Shown: one piece after another, positions 46,134-58,955 of the stretch
How positions within the stretch are numbered: position 1 is the stretch's first letter
Layout of the letters: each line of letters opens with the position of its first letter
NCBI GenBank assembly: GCA_014281115.1
Contig: JACONQ010000007.1
Location: 3,100,001 to 3,164,000 of the forward strand
Length of the DNA stretch: 64,000 nt
Source of the DNA: Laburnicola sp. R22_1
Taxonomy: Eukaryota; Ascomycota; Dothideomycetes; Pleosporales; Didymosphaeriaceae
Reading direction: 5' to 3'
Program-made: the position numbers and the translations under genes
Notes under the pieces: model-generated
What the model was told of the DNA's origin: nothing
The model's database searches: none
The model's input: the letters and a program-made list of their open reading frames with translations, nothing else

Positions 46134-48600
46134 AGTTGAGAAATTTTACCTTAATATTATTTCTAAAGCTTATTTACTTACTAAAGGTATATAGTACCTT
46201 AGGTTAAATAATACACTCTATATAGGCGGGCTAAACTAAAGTATTATATCAGCTAAGCTTAGATGTAAGTATAACCTTACTTTTATTAAGTATAAGCCTC
46301 TTACCTTTTATCCTATAATTATATGTATAATACCTACTAATAGATTACGTAGATCTTAGACAACATACCTACGCCTTAATACATCTAAGTTCTAGTATAT
46401 ATAATTATATTACCTAGGCCCTAAAGCTTTATAAGTACTTATATAATTAGCGCAAAATATAAGAATTAAGAGACCTACTAGGCGAAAGTGTAAATACTAT
46501 ACCTTTACTTATATAAAGTAAGTAATTTTGTATAGGCTAAAGGAGTAATTACTACGCCTATACTAATAAATCGCTTAGGATCTTTTTAATATGCTAATAG
46601 GTTACCTAAAGGAAGTCTAGTTTCTCTTAATAAAGGATAGTTATAGTAGGAAGCTCTATATATTTATACTTTATTTTAAGACACCTATAGAGATTATAAA
46701 AGTATTTATACACTTTATAAGCTTTCTATAAATAAATTATAAGTTTAAAATAGTCAAAATTATCTAGAATAATAACACTGCAGTGCTCCTATAGTATAGT
46801 AGATCTAACCTTTAGGAGTAGATAGATAAGCAGGAAATTAAAATTAAGCCTATGCCTCCTTATACCTGTAAGCCTAATAGTAGGGTAGAATAAGTAGGGT
46901 AAAAAATTATTATAAAAGTAATTAAGATAAAGAGCAGCGCAAACCTGCTAGAAAAGCTTTAAATAGAAATAGTTTTAGCTAGCATAGTGCTTTATAATAT
47001 AAGCCCCTTATATACTTATTATATACGCTTACTAAATAAGGTACTTAATAAATAGTTTAGGTAGTACTTTAGGTACTATAAGCCTCAGCAAGTAAAGTGT
47101 ATTATAGCTAATCTTAGGCTAGATTAGAGTAGCATATATATATATAGCTACTATATATATTTGCTAAATAAGAAGCGCGTAGCAGGGTGTAATAAAAGGG
47201 ACTTTAAAGTAATCTCTAAAAGCTCTATTAAGTACTTAGTAGGCTATAAAGCTTCTATTATTTATAGAATATAGATTCCTATACTTAAATATATTGCTAC
47301 AACTCGTAACATAATATTTAATAAGAAGCTCTTTTTTAAAAATAAAAGTAAGGAGCTCCCTATGAAAGAGGCTATCCTAATTATTAATATTCTTATAGAG
47401 AATAAGATTAGAGACTTAAGTAAAGCTTTTAATTAGCTGCCTACCTAGTTCTATAAGTAATAGAGTACTTAAACTATACTATTAAATCTTAAGTAAGAGC
47501 TTAGCGGTGCAACTCTATAAGATATAGAGATTTTAGCTAGTTAGCTAAGAGCTTATATAGAAGATAGAGCAGCAACTATATATATAATAAGCTTAGCTAG
47601 TAAGTTATAAGGAATTTACATAGAACGTATAGAAATAAAAATAGGGCTACTTTCTTTAGAGCTAACGCCTAAGCTAGATACTTATAGAGAGCTTTTATAG
47701 AGAGTAGAAGAATAGTGTAATTAAGTAAGTAGTCTATAGGGAGTGTACGTAACTAGAGAATTAGACTAATTATATATATAAGGAGCAATTTCCTAACAAA
47801 GTAAGCTAGATAACTTTTTATCTAAAGCTTAATCTAATATTACTATTCCTGTACTATTAGATAAAATAAATAGTTAGCTACTCTAAAGACGCTTATATAC
47901 GCAGTGCGTATATAAACTACTAATATATTTAAGTAAAAAAATAAGATCCTAGAATTTAGATAACTCTTTTTTAGGCCTAGGAGGTACTAGAAATATAGGT
48001 GTGTATGTGCTACTATATAAAAAGCGCAAGCTACTAGAATACTCTTATAACCTACTTTCTAAGAGTATAAGATACTTATAGCTAGAATAGATAGTATATT
48101 ACTTAATATATAGTAATTGCTACTACTCTATTTAGAAAGCTAGAAGCTTTATTATAGAGTAGGCAAGGTATATATAGAAATAACCTACTAAAAACGCTAA
48201 TATAATAGTATAATCTTTACACTTACCTATACAGATAGCTCGTTATATAAGTAGTAGATAGAAAGACTACTATACTTAATAGTAAAAGTACTTAGGAGAA
48301 AATTAAGAGTATATAGGCAAATAGTTAGGTACTTCTTCTTAAGTAGATATTTATTAACAGATCTAACTAAAATAGTTACTTTATTAAATATAAAGCTTAT
48401 CTAGTTATATAAGGAGATTTTTACAATATAGATTTGCTTTAGTTAATTTATATTGCTACGCTTATAATATAATCTTTTTACTTAGCTATAGTAATTACTA
48501 TAAAATTTAATATAGAGATTTAGCAGTTTAATATAGTAGGGGCTTTTAGACTTAAGTTAATAATAACACACTAGTGCTCTATAAGCTTCTAAATAGTTAT

Positions 48601-48695
48601 TAGGAAGAGAAATATCGCAGACCTTTTAGTATACAGTATAACGTTGTAAGGGAAAGCTATAGGTATGCTAAAAACGTATTAAAAAAGGTAAAGCT
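48601..48695 (-). repeat. F1 repeat, inverted and 5'-shortened (95 bp) in Copia E
   Basis: Inverted F1 end (TAGGAAGAGAAATATCGCAG, ACCTTTTAGTATACAG). Perfect 12-bp duplication CTAAATAGTTAT at 48589-48600 and 48696-48707. Removing it with one duplication copy closes the Copia E reverse-transcriptase region. It keeps CGCAGACC and AACG words that longer copies have lost. Confidence 0.78.
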
Positions 48696-50000
48696 CTAAA
48701 TAGTTATAAGAAGTCTCGAAAGTATATTAGGCTTAATAGGGCATTATATAGACTGCGTAATTCGCTATTACTATAGTATAGAGAGTTCTTTAGTATACTA
48801 TAGAAGCTTAGACTTATTATATTAAAAAAGTGCTCTGCCTTTTTATAATAGCAAGTAATATATCCTTTTACTCTTTTATATTAATAATATCTTACTTATA
48901 TATTATAAGAATAGCAAGTCTATTACTTAAAAGCTTTTAATATTATAAAGTAAGGGTATTAGATTAAGAATTAAGCTAATATTAAGTAGTTTTTAGGATT
49001 AAGGTAATCTGCAATAGAGAGACTTACATAATCTCTTTAATCTATAATATATATATTAATAAGATTGCTAAGCGCTTTAAACTTATAAATATAGAGAGCT
49101 TTCTAAAAACTTTTATACCTATAGTAGAGCTGCTAAAAAATAATAATAAAGCTATAAAGTAGAATATTATGCGCTACTAAAAGCGTATTAGATTGGTTCT
49201 TTATACTACTAATTATAATTAGATCTAATATAGTATTTGCTATCTTATAGCTCTTTTAGTTCTTAACTAACTTAAGTAAAAAGCACTTTAAAGCAGTTTA
49301 TATCTATATAATAGTAAAAGAAATAACTACTATTATTGTAATATTTCTATTAGAAACCTCTTAGTCGCTAAAAAAAAGCAAAGTAGTTTATTAACTAATT
49401 GTCTACTTATATAGAATAAGGCACCAGATATTTAAGTATAGGAGAAATACTAATATAGAGGTTACTATTTATAAAGATATATTCTTTGTAGATAATTCTA
49501 AATTATAGTAATTTTTATATAGATATATTAAAATACTCTTTAGAGAAGCTATTGTATAAAGAGCGGCGCGTTAATTAATAGTAATAACCTTAATAACTAA
49601 AGCTAAGCTACTTACACTTAAGTATATAGTAAAGAAGTCTATAGCCCTTAAATGCTTATTTAAGAGATTACCTAATAAATAGATAACGTATAGATAATCT
49701 TCTATAATAACTAGTAGATAATTAGGCTTATAGTAGGAGAGAATAAGAGAATAGCTACTTAGCTGTGCTATATAGATATTTAAAATATATAGCTAGGCTA
49801 GAAGCACGCTAAAAGCTCTTTTAAGGTACTCTACCTTTCTACGAGTAAGATTATTACTAATAGGCTTATAAAGTACCTATTAAAGTATAAGTTTTTAAAG
49901 GTTAAGAAATAGCTTAAATTAGTTAATAAGTATATTATAATTATTAGAAAAGATGTTATAAAGAGTATAGGATTATAAGAAGTAAAAGAGTAAAGATCTA

Positions 50001-50291
50001 GTATTATTTATAGGGAGGACACTCCCTTCCCCTAGGAAAAAGAATACCTAAATACCTAAAAGGTTAATAAGCTAACTAGGTAGCTACTTAACACACTAGC
50101 AACGCGCTAAAATAGCTATATTAGTAAGTTTATTATTTTGCTACTACTAATATAGCTACTACTATTACTACTACTATTACTACTTCTACTCTCTAGCCTA
50201 GATACGTAAAAGCGCGCGTACTATAGTATATACTTTATTTATCTTCTATTACTTATTACTATAATTTTATAATATAAAGGTACTATAAGCT
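50001..50291. other. AT-rich spacer after Copia E
   Basis: Contains a purine/pyrimidine-rich stretch (GGGAGGACACTCCCTTCCCC at about 50013-50032), possibly the polypurine-tract region of element E, then ACTACTATTACTACT runs. No gene. Confidence 0.35.
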
Positions 50292-50296
50292 AATAG

Positions 50297-50584
50297 TGTC
50301 CGTACACCGTACGGGCAAGGGTACCTGAGGGTGTTGAGGTTTCAATATTGCCGCACGATGGCATCACGTGGGGATCACGTGATGCCCGTGCGCCGCGGCC
50401 CGTGCGCCGCAAGATCTTCTCCTTTCCATCTGCACCCTCTCTAGAGACAAGCAATCAATACCAAGTCGTTCTGTTATGTTATTTCCTTTCCTCGTACGAT
50501 CGCCCCGTACACCCTCCATGCTTGTCAGTATAGAGGATTAGAATTCGATGTCTATACAGCTAGCTGTAGAGTACCCATTTAACA
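50297..50584. mobile_element. Solo LTR, 288 bp, undegraded
   Basis: Begins TGTCCGTACACCGTACGGG and ends CCCATTTAACA. A perfect 5-bp duplication AATAG flanks it (50292-50296 and 50585-50589). GC content is high in a desert that is mostly A and T. It includes ATCACGTGGGGATCACGTGA. TG..CA ends plus a 5-bp duplication identify a solo LTR left by recombination between two LTRs. An open frame at 50348-50533 is by chance. No matching internal sequence is present in the window, so its family is unknown. Confidence 0.88.
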
Positions 50585-50589
50585 AATAG

Positions 50590-52256
50590 AGTACTATAAT
50601 TTAAAGTAGTATACCTTAATATTATTAGCCTAAATAGCTGTGGTAAGCTCTACTATAAATAGTAGAATAGTAGGGGAGTTATTATAATATTACTAAAAAG
50701 CCTTATAGCCTATAGTATAAAGAGCTTACTAGAGTAGGTAGTATTATTCTAAAAAGTAAATATAATAACGCTACCTACTACTAAGTGTATTATTATAGCA
50801 CACTCTATTAGACTATTTAGTAAGTGCACTTTTAATATAGTCTAGATAAAGCTATATATAAGTAGCTTTAATTTTACTATATTATAATAAAGTAACTAGC
50901 TTAGAAGTAGAGTTAAGGGTAAGAGTAGGTATAGGTATAAGTATAGGCAAGGGCAAGTGCTTAGTAAATAAATCTAAGTTACTTATAAGTACTAAGAATA
51001 TAGATAGTAGTACTAAGTATAGTAATAGTAAAGTGTAAGTAGCTTAACTATATAGGCGGCTATATAATATACTATATATAAGAATAGTAGTATAGTAAGT
51101 AAACTATAAAAAGTTAGTATAATTTTATTATATGGGTGCAAAGTAAGAGGGTAAAGAAGTAAGCGCTAGAACTAGTCCTAGGATTATTAGGTGCAACTCT
51201 TACTAAATATTAAGATACTAAAGATTGTAGAGATAGTCTATTATAAAATTAAGTTACTTACTAGAGGTATATTTATAAAGTAAAGTTTATATACACATAC
51301 TATTCTAAAGAGTAAAAAAGATAGAGCTTATAGGGAGTTTTATTTATAGCGTACACTAAGTATAAAGCGTAGTGCTAAAAGTTTTAAAAGCATATAACGT
51401 ATGCCTAAGGTAGACCTAGAGCTTCTATTTAGTTATAGGCAGCGAGCTTTATGCGCTATCTAGGAGGTATATTATAAGAGTCTAGAGCCTTAGCACTCTA
51501 TACACTAAGCCTAGGCTAGAATTATAGATATACTTATTTCTATACTCCTTAGTATACATATAGATAGTCTAGCCTTTTTCTTTAGAGACTAGTGGTCTAA
51601 TAATAGATTACCTAAATCTATCTTTTCTAGCTTCCTTTAACATCTTTTTATTATACTAATATTCTTAAGTGCTATATTAAGTATTACACCTACTTTAAAA
51701 ATTAATATATAGCCTTATATTAATAAACTAATTACTTTACTACTATATACTTTTCTTAGATATAGAATTCTAGTCCTATAGGCTAATAGATTAAAAAGTA
51801 AAATAATTTATCTTATCTAACATCCCCTTTAGACTTTTAAGAGTTAAAAAGAAGATATTTGCTATATAGAACGCATAGTAGTCTAATAATTAATAGGCTA
51901 AAAATAAATAAACCTATAACCTATACTAAAACTCTTACCTTTATATAGATATTATTTAAACTATATTCTAAAAAAATATAGAGTACCTCTTTAGTTATTA
52001 ATATATATACTATTTTAACTATAGCTATATATTATAACACTTAAGAATTAACTCTACTAGTGCCTAACTAATTAGTACTAAGCATCTTTTTAACTATATA
52101 AGATTCTAAGTATATACATAGTAGAATAAGCCTATTTATATAAAAACTTTTACTGTTTAGTATAAAAAGAATAGCTATTTGATATCCTATATACTTTTAT
52201 AAATATTTAAAACTAAACTTATATAAATAGTAATTAATACTAACTAGTCCCTTTAA
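50590..52256. other. AT-rich desert
   Basis: Degraded repeat DNA. No open frame above about 50 codons and no recognisable domain. It resembles RIP-treated transposon sequence without definable ends. Confidence 0.4.
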
Positions 52257-52583
52257 CCTCCTAGGCAAAAGTATAAACTACCTTTACTTATTAGTTTTCG
52301 AGTAGCCTACTATATTTAATTACTGCGTTTTTTAAGGCGTTACTAGCTCCTATATTATGTTAAGTAATATTATATAATATTACGTTATATGCGCGCTAAG
52401 CCCTAGGACCTAGAGTGTGTTAAAGTTTTTCTAGCGTTTCTCTCTCTAGCTTTTAAGATAATAACTTATAATAATAATCCTCTAACTTACTTGTCTACTA
52501 ACTACCTTCCTAGATAATTAACTTCTACCTTTTAATCTTTTGCTGCGTTACTAGACAATTTATAGTCTACTACACGTATGCTT

Positions 52584-52589
52584 TACTAT

Positions 52590-52651
<62 letters not shown>
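52584..52651. repeat. (ACT)n microsatellite, about 21 units
   Basis: An uninterrupted run of TACTACTAC over about 64 bp inside an F1 copy. The other F1 copies have only one or two units at the same site (TACTACTATAATATA), so the expansion happened after this copy inserted. Confidence 0.95.
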
Positions 52652-53569
52652 TAATATATAATAAATTACGCGCGCGCTTTCTACACCTAACACTAAATAG
52701 TACCTTACTATTCTTTACTAATAACCTATTAATCTCTAGATACCTAGTATTACTCTACCTATCTTCTATAGAAATTCTATAGATTAAGCGCGTACCTATA
52801 TATACCTAATACCTCTTATAACTATGCTATATAAATTCTACTTTTATAATTATGCTATAGCTTTTATAGATTATATAGCCTAATTTAGTTATTCTAGAGC
52901 CTCTTATAATCTTTGACTATTCTCTCCTATTACCTTTAAAAATATATCTAGTAACCCTTATTAATATAGCTAAGTATAAGGCAGCTAAACTAGTAGAAAG
53001 TAAGCTATAAGTTAAATTCTATATATGTAGTCCCTATATACTTATTAAGGTAGTAGGACTCTAACAAACTAGCTAAGGTAATCTATTTTCTGCACTACTT
53101 ATATTCTGCTACTATATACTTAGTGATGTTAGGTGTTTAACCTTTATAATACTAATTCTAGCTAGCTCTATTATTATTATTATTATCTTCTTTATTGTAT
53201 ATATATAGATATATAACTACTTATCTAGTAGTAATAGTAATATTAGGACAAGGGATAGCTATGCTAGATTGTAACCTTAAGGTCTTATAAAATAATATAC
53301 TCTGTGTGTAAGCCTAAATAAATACTTAATTTAGTAGCGAATTTTTATACTTCATATATAGGCAGCTGTGTTACATTATTATTATTAACTTTAGTACCTA
53401 TATACTATAGTATAGCTTATAATTAACTCTATTATAAGGGGCTAGCTAATTTGTATATGCTTATAAATAGTGTCTCTAAAGTTGCTAAACTAGTCTTATT
53501 ACTTTACCCTAATTTACAGCGTTTTCTTAGCATACCTACAGCTTTCTCTTATAGTATTATACTATATAC

Positions 53570-53839
53570 AAAATGTGCGCGAAGTATTCTTTATAATAGT
53601 CCTTTTAAATAGTAAAGTAACTATTCTTTTAATACTTTTTTATTCTTTTAGGCCTAATACTATAATAACTAGCTAATATAGGTTTTGCTAGATATTTCTA
53701 AATACATTTAATATTACTAAAGTAGCTATTTTTAATAATATTAATAAGGTAACTAAACGCTTTATTTTACTTAACGCGTAGTCTACAGCTAATTTCCTTA
53801 GCTTTCTAGCTATTAATAATTACTATATTAATAACGACA
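53570..53839. repeat. 270-bp insertion within F1, with 16-bp duplication
   Basis: Flanked by GTATTATACTATATAC (53554-53569) and GCATTGTACCGTATAC (53840-53855), a 16-bp duplication with four transitions. It starts AAAATGTGCGCGAAG and ends TTAATAACGACA. There is no frame. It may be a further retroposed family; no second copy was recognised. Confidence 0.6.
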
Positions 53840-53882
53840 GCATTGTACCGTATACTAAAAGGTCTACAATATTTTTCTTCCT

Positions 53883-55945
53883 AATATTAATAACGCTTAG
53901 CAGCTTAAAAAGAAGCTGCTTAACTTTATACTAATACGTAGTAGTTACACTAAAATATTAACAGTGTTAAAGATACTATAAGTCGTAAAAATATAAAAAC
54001 TATATAAAAACTTCTAGCTATTATATATAATAATATTAGTAATAATAGTACTCTAGCTTAAAGCGTCTAGCATAAACTATTAGAAGAAAATATTCCCTAA
54101 ACTAAAAAGAAAATATAATCCTATATCTTACTTATTTATAGTTTAAAATATTATTTATTACTTTAAGTTATTAGCGCCTATCAATCTTAACTTTAAAAAG
54201 ACGTTACAGCAGTAATATATAAAATAGATCTAGGTGCAGATATCTATTCTAAATTTCCTTTATAAGGTATACTAGCTATTATTATAAAAGATTATTATAC
54301 AAAGTTATTATAATAGGTTATTATAAAAGTTATTTTAAAAAGTTATTATAAAACGTTATTATAAAAAATTGTTGTAGAATAACTAGCGCGCAGCTCTATG
54401 CTATTTATATTATAATTAACTAGTTACTATAGTAATGTAAGTATTTTCTTATAACGCAAAGCAACACACTACTAAAAAAGCAATTATTTATAATATAAAA
54501 TATTTAAGTATAATAGAACTTTATACATAATATACATAAGTGCGCACTAAAACTTTAGGTAAATATTAATATATAGCTATAGAAAAAAATTATAATAAAG
54601 ATAAGTAAGAGATTAAACACTTCTACCTATAGTAATACTATAAAGGCAAAGTTTAAAAACTTTAACAAACTTAACTATTAGCCCTAAAATAATTATATCT
54701 TAAGTTAATTATCTCTATACTTTAAAAGTTTAAAGAGGCTATAAACTTTCTAAGTAAAAATTAGAAACTCTAGGTCCTATATTTTTAGCTTATATATAAC
54801 TGGCTTTTTAATTTTCTAGATAAAATAAATAATAAGCTTATTAAAGAGTTAAACAATATTAGATAGCTAAAAGCTATACAGGCTATAGCTAAGATAGGAT
54901 TAAAGACGTTACGTAAGTATTATTTAAGAATAAATATAAAAAAGAGTTTCTTATTTAACTATATAATAATAATAAATTCTTCGCAAAAGCTTATAGCGTA
55001 TAAGATATTATAATTATAACTATTTATTATAGTTATTTACTAATACTTATATAAAATAAAATATAGAAGACCTAAAATAAGTATATATACTACGAACAGT
55101 TTCTAAAGTACTTAATTATTATAATAGCCTAATAGCTAAAGACCTTACTTTAGTCTTAAATACTAATCTAAAATAGTTGCAAAGTAGTAAATAGTTTTAC
55201 AAGCCTTCTTTACTATCTATTTTATAGTCTAGTAGCCTCTTTACCTTCAACTAAAGTTTAGCTATGCTAAATATTAATTATAACTTAGGCCTAATTTACA
55301 TAAAAGAAAAAATATGCCTAAGTACTTCTATAATTAAAAAGGGTAATAGGTTTAATATACTAAAGTAGTAGAATGTTTATTAAATATCTTACCGTTAACT
55401 TGTATAAGTTTAAAAGATATTCTAGTAGTATAAATTTTATAAGTACGTATTAAGCGTATCTTTAATACTAGTAAGAATATAATTAAAGATTAAAATCATA
55501 ATCTTACTACTTAAATAATCTATAAGGTTATAATAGTTAAGTTTATAATAGATAGTAGGCAATGTATAAAATTATTAAATTTTAATATAGAAGAAAATAA
55601 TTTAGGGATATAGCGCTATTAATAAAGGAAATAATTTATATAAACTACTAGCTAATAAAGAAACTATTAAAACTATATAAGCTTTAAAGGTTATAGATAG
55701 TAAGCTACTAACTTTTTTTTACTAAGGGCAGCTACTATAAAAGCGGTTAAGGCCTTAGCGCTACTATAATATTAGTAATACTAATATATAGTAAGTATAT
55801 ATATTAATAGTAAAATAGTATTAATTTTACGTTTACTTAAATCTCTTTTTTTATATACCTTTAAAAAGTAACTAGAGTTACTAATCTTATTACTATTAAT
55901 GTTATATAATATAAGTTACGTAATTCTAATAGGTATTTTAACTTA
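53883..55945. other. AT-rich desert, possible transposase traces
   Basis: At about 54275-54370 there are about seven degenerate units of GTTATTATAAAA. Near 54730-55000 a plus-strand translation gives weakly transposase-like text (INNKLIKELNNI, IGLKTLRKYY). It could be a RIP-degraded hAT C-terminal part, but this is not secure. No gene is supported. Confidence 0.35.
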
Positions 55946-55949
55946 ACCT

Positions 55950-56175
55950 ACACTTAGAAGTTTATATAACCTAATCTAACCTATACCTAAAGTCTATATA
56001 ACCTAATCTAACCTATATCTAGAGTCTATATAACCTAATCTAACCTATATCTAGAGTCTATATAACTTTAATCTAACCTATACCTAGGGTCTATATAACT
56101 TTAACCTAACCTATACCTAGGGTCTATACAACTCTAACCTAACCCTATACCTAAGCTAGGTATCCTAAACCCATT
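55950..56175. repeat. Minisatellite, about 31-32-bp unit, six copies
   Basis: The unit reads approximately TATATAACCTAATCTAACC followed by TATACCTAGAGTC. Copies 2-6 are close. Units resemble telomeric CCCTAA loosely but are not telomeric. An inverted relative lies at about 33755-33930. Confidence 0.75.
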
Positions 56176-56355
56176 TACAACCCTAGCAGTTTCTTTCTTA
56201 ATCTATTATTTTGCATCTAGGTATTAGTTTAAGTTAGGATAGATATATAATATAGTTATATTAAAAGGTGCTAAGAATAAGGTATAGAATTAATTAAGGT
56301 ACTAACTCTAAAAAGCTAGCTAGTAATATATATTAGGAAGAAAAATATTATAGAC

Positions 56356-57638
56356 TATTCTCCTGGGCAGGAGTATAAACTATCGCCACTTATTAGTTTT
56401 TAAGTAGGCCTACTAATTTAATTACAGCGTTTTTATTACGTTACTAGCATCTATATAATATTATATAATATTATATGTGTGCTAAGCCCTAGGACTAGAG
56501 TGCGTTAAAGTTTTTCTAATGTCTCCTCTAGCTTCTAAGACAACTAACCCTATAATAATAATACCTTAACTTTCTTGCCTACCTACCGCATTACTAAATA
56601 ATTAACACTATCCTATAACCTTTTACTATATTACTAGATAATTAACTACTTAGAACTTCTACTCTACTTTACTATTATAATATACACTAAAATACGCGCG
56701 CGCTTCCGACTTCTACTACTAAATAGCACCTTACTATTCTTTACTAATAACTTATTAATCTATTAACCTCTAGTATACTTTTCTAGTGTTAGCCTTACTT
56801 TACCTATCTTCTATTGAAATTCTATAGTATAAGTGCGTACCTATATATGCCTAATACCTCTTATAGCTATTCTATATAGATTCTACTCTAATAATTACGC
56901 TATAACTTCTCTAGGTTATATAGCCTTATTTTGTTCTTTTAGAGTCTCTTATAACCTTTGCCTATTCTCTTCTATTACCTTTAAAAATATATCTAGTAAC
57001 CCTTATTAATATAGCTAAGTATAAGGCAGCTAAACTAGTATAAAGTAAGCTATAAGTTAAATTCTATATATATAGTCTCTATATACTTATTGAGATAGTA
57101 GGATTCTAACAAACTAGCTAAGGCGATTTATTTGCTGCACTACTTATATCCTACTATTATATAGTTAGTAATATTAGGCGTTTAACCTTTGCAATACTAA
57201 TTCTAGCTAGCTCTATTATTATTATTATTATCTTTTTTATTATATACGTATAGATATATAACTGCCTATCTAGTAGTAATAGTGTTATTAGGATAAGAAA
57301 TAGCTTATATATTAGATTATAACCTTAAGATTTTACGCGACAATATACTCTATATATAAGAGTAGATAAATACTTAATCTAGTTATAGATTTTTATACTT
57401 TATGCGTAGGCCACGTTATATTCTTATCTTTAACTTTAACTTTAGTATCTATAAACTATAGTATACTATAATTAACTACCTTATTAGTATAAGGGGCTAG
57501 TTTATACATGCTAACAAATAGTTCCTAGCCTAACCTATTTTACTACTTTACCTTTTTTTAATATATTTTTAGCATACCTATAGCTTTTCCTTATAGCGTT
57601 ATACTCTATACTAAAATATCTCCAATATTTCTCTTTCT
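56356..57638 (+). repeat. F1 repeat, full-length copy nested in inverted F1
   Basis: CTCCTGGGCAGGAGTATAAA near the start, ATTTCTCTTTCT at the end. AATATTATAGAC flanks it (56344-56355 and 57639-57650). It inserted into the 3' end of the older inverted F1 copy, which explains the near-palindrome around 57640. Confidence 0.72.
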
Positions 57639-57800
57639 AATATTATAGACCTTTTAGTATATAGTATAATACTATAAAGAAAAGCTATAAGTATGCTAAA
57701 AATATATTAAAAAAAGTAAAATAGTAAAATAAGTTAGGCTAGGGACTATTTGTTAACATATGTAAATTAGCCTTTTATACTAATAAAATAGTTAATTATA

Positions 57801-58931
57801 TAGCGTTAACTTATCTACCTAGAAGTAGAATAAGAAAGGCTTTTATCTTAAATAATATAATAAAAAAGCAGAGCCCTCTACTTAGTAATTAAAAAGAGTG
57901 TATAAAAGGTACTTATAAAAAAAGCGTATTTAAACTACTAAGCGAGCTTAGCGATTTTAGCGTAAGACTTCTATAAGCAAAATTTTTATAAAGAGGCTAT
58001 ATAGAACTTTAGGGGAGAGATAAAACTTTAGCGCAGCAATGCTATAGTTATTTATCCTTTCTTTACTATCTTAAGTTATAAACTACTATTTAGATTATCG
58101 CAAAAATATAAATTAACATATTAATCGGTATGTACTATTTCTTATAAGTAGTAGAATAATAGTAATATATACTAGATATACTATTACTCTATTACTATAT
58201 TAAGGTTATCCTTAATAAAATCCCTACTATCTCTCTATACCTACACTATACTATCTATCTAGGTATTAATATTGTTTCTAAAGAAGTACTTACTATCGCT
58301 AAAAAGTATATACTAAAAATTTGCGCTACTACTACTAAGATAACACTAACACTAGAGTTCTATTCTATTTATAAGATAATTATTTATAAAAGACTAGTAT
58401 ACCTAACTATCTAAAAGGCGATTTTTATATACTAGCTAGGTTAGTAGCTTATCTAGTTCTTAAAAACTAAGAAGACTATATTCCTGCTCTAGTAGACGTC
58501 ATTGCTTTTTATTAATACTAGAATTCTTTAGTAGGAGATATAAGAGGATAATAAGATTTTTATTAATAAGCTCTAGTGTGGCAAAAGTATTATATAGATC
58601 TGTAAGATTCTTTTAGCTATTATTACTATTAAGTTAGCTTATTTAAACAAGTACGCTGCGTAGCGGCGCCAGCTTAGATAACTAATAATAGTAGTAGTAA
58701 TAAGCTAGGTGTGCTATATACGCTATAAGTAAATGTTATAGTAAGACTAAAAGCTTATAGGTATTAGGGGGTATAAATACGTTTAAACTATTATTGAGTT
58801 ATTAAGGTGTTTAAGGTTAGTCTTTAATTAGAATTAGGTGCTATATATAGTAGCATATAATAATCTTTCTATTTTAATCTACTTTAATCTTAAACTAAAA
58901 AAAGATTAAAAAGACGTTTGGCAAGCCGACT
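57801..58931 (-). repeat. F3 repeat, long copy (1131 bp)
   Basis: Written on the plus strand it begins TAGCGTTAACTTATCTACCT and ends GGCAAGCCGACT. ATAGTTAATTATA flanks it (57788-57800 and 58932-58944), a perfect 13-bp duplication of inverted F1 sequence. It aligns over most of its length with 60666-61829. Judged by the shortened copies, the fixed (3') end is the left one. No open frame is preserved. Confidence 0.75.
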
Positions 58932-58955
58932 ATAGTTAATTATAGTATACTATAG

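Larger units (their letters stand above)
44170..50000 (+). mobile_element. Copia element E, degraded, with two F1 insertions
   Basis: Plus-strand Copia remains. The protease-like region at about 44740-44880 reads FTIDFSTYFLLVSIILNN. After the F1 insertion at 44885-46133, the integrase follows: NIISKAYLLTKG, then KDSYSRKLYIFILYFKTPIE, and YLVGYKASIIYRI with ATTRNIIFNKK at 47190-47330. Reverse transcriptase at about 48720-48930 includes LLFYINNILLIYY (YVDD now YINN). The RNase H end near 49850 reads LYLSTSKIITNRLIKYL. A 95-bp F1 copy interrupts the reverse transcriptase at 48601-48695. Most CpA is lost. LTRs could not be delimited. Confidence 0.7.
52257..53882 (+). repeat. F1 repeat copy with a 270-bp insertion
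   Basis: Starts CCTCCTAGGCAAAAGTATAA, ends ATTTTTCTTCCT. It is longer than its relatives because of an insertion at 53570-53839 near its 3' end and an expanded ACT microsatellite. No clear target duplication could be matched for this copy. Confidence 0.6.

Noticed and set aside
50348..50533. 61-residue ORF
   Set aside because: It lies wholly inside a solo LTR and has no domain.
55950..56175. Telomeric or interstitial telomere repeat
   Set aside because: The unit is about 31-32 bp with CTAATCTAACC, not a run of TTAGGG/CCCTAA.
57480..57800. Palindrome interpreted as terminal inverted repeats of a DNA transposon
   Set aside because: It is explained by an F1 copy inserted near the end of an older inverted F1 copy, with AATATTATAGAC duplicated on both sides.
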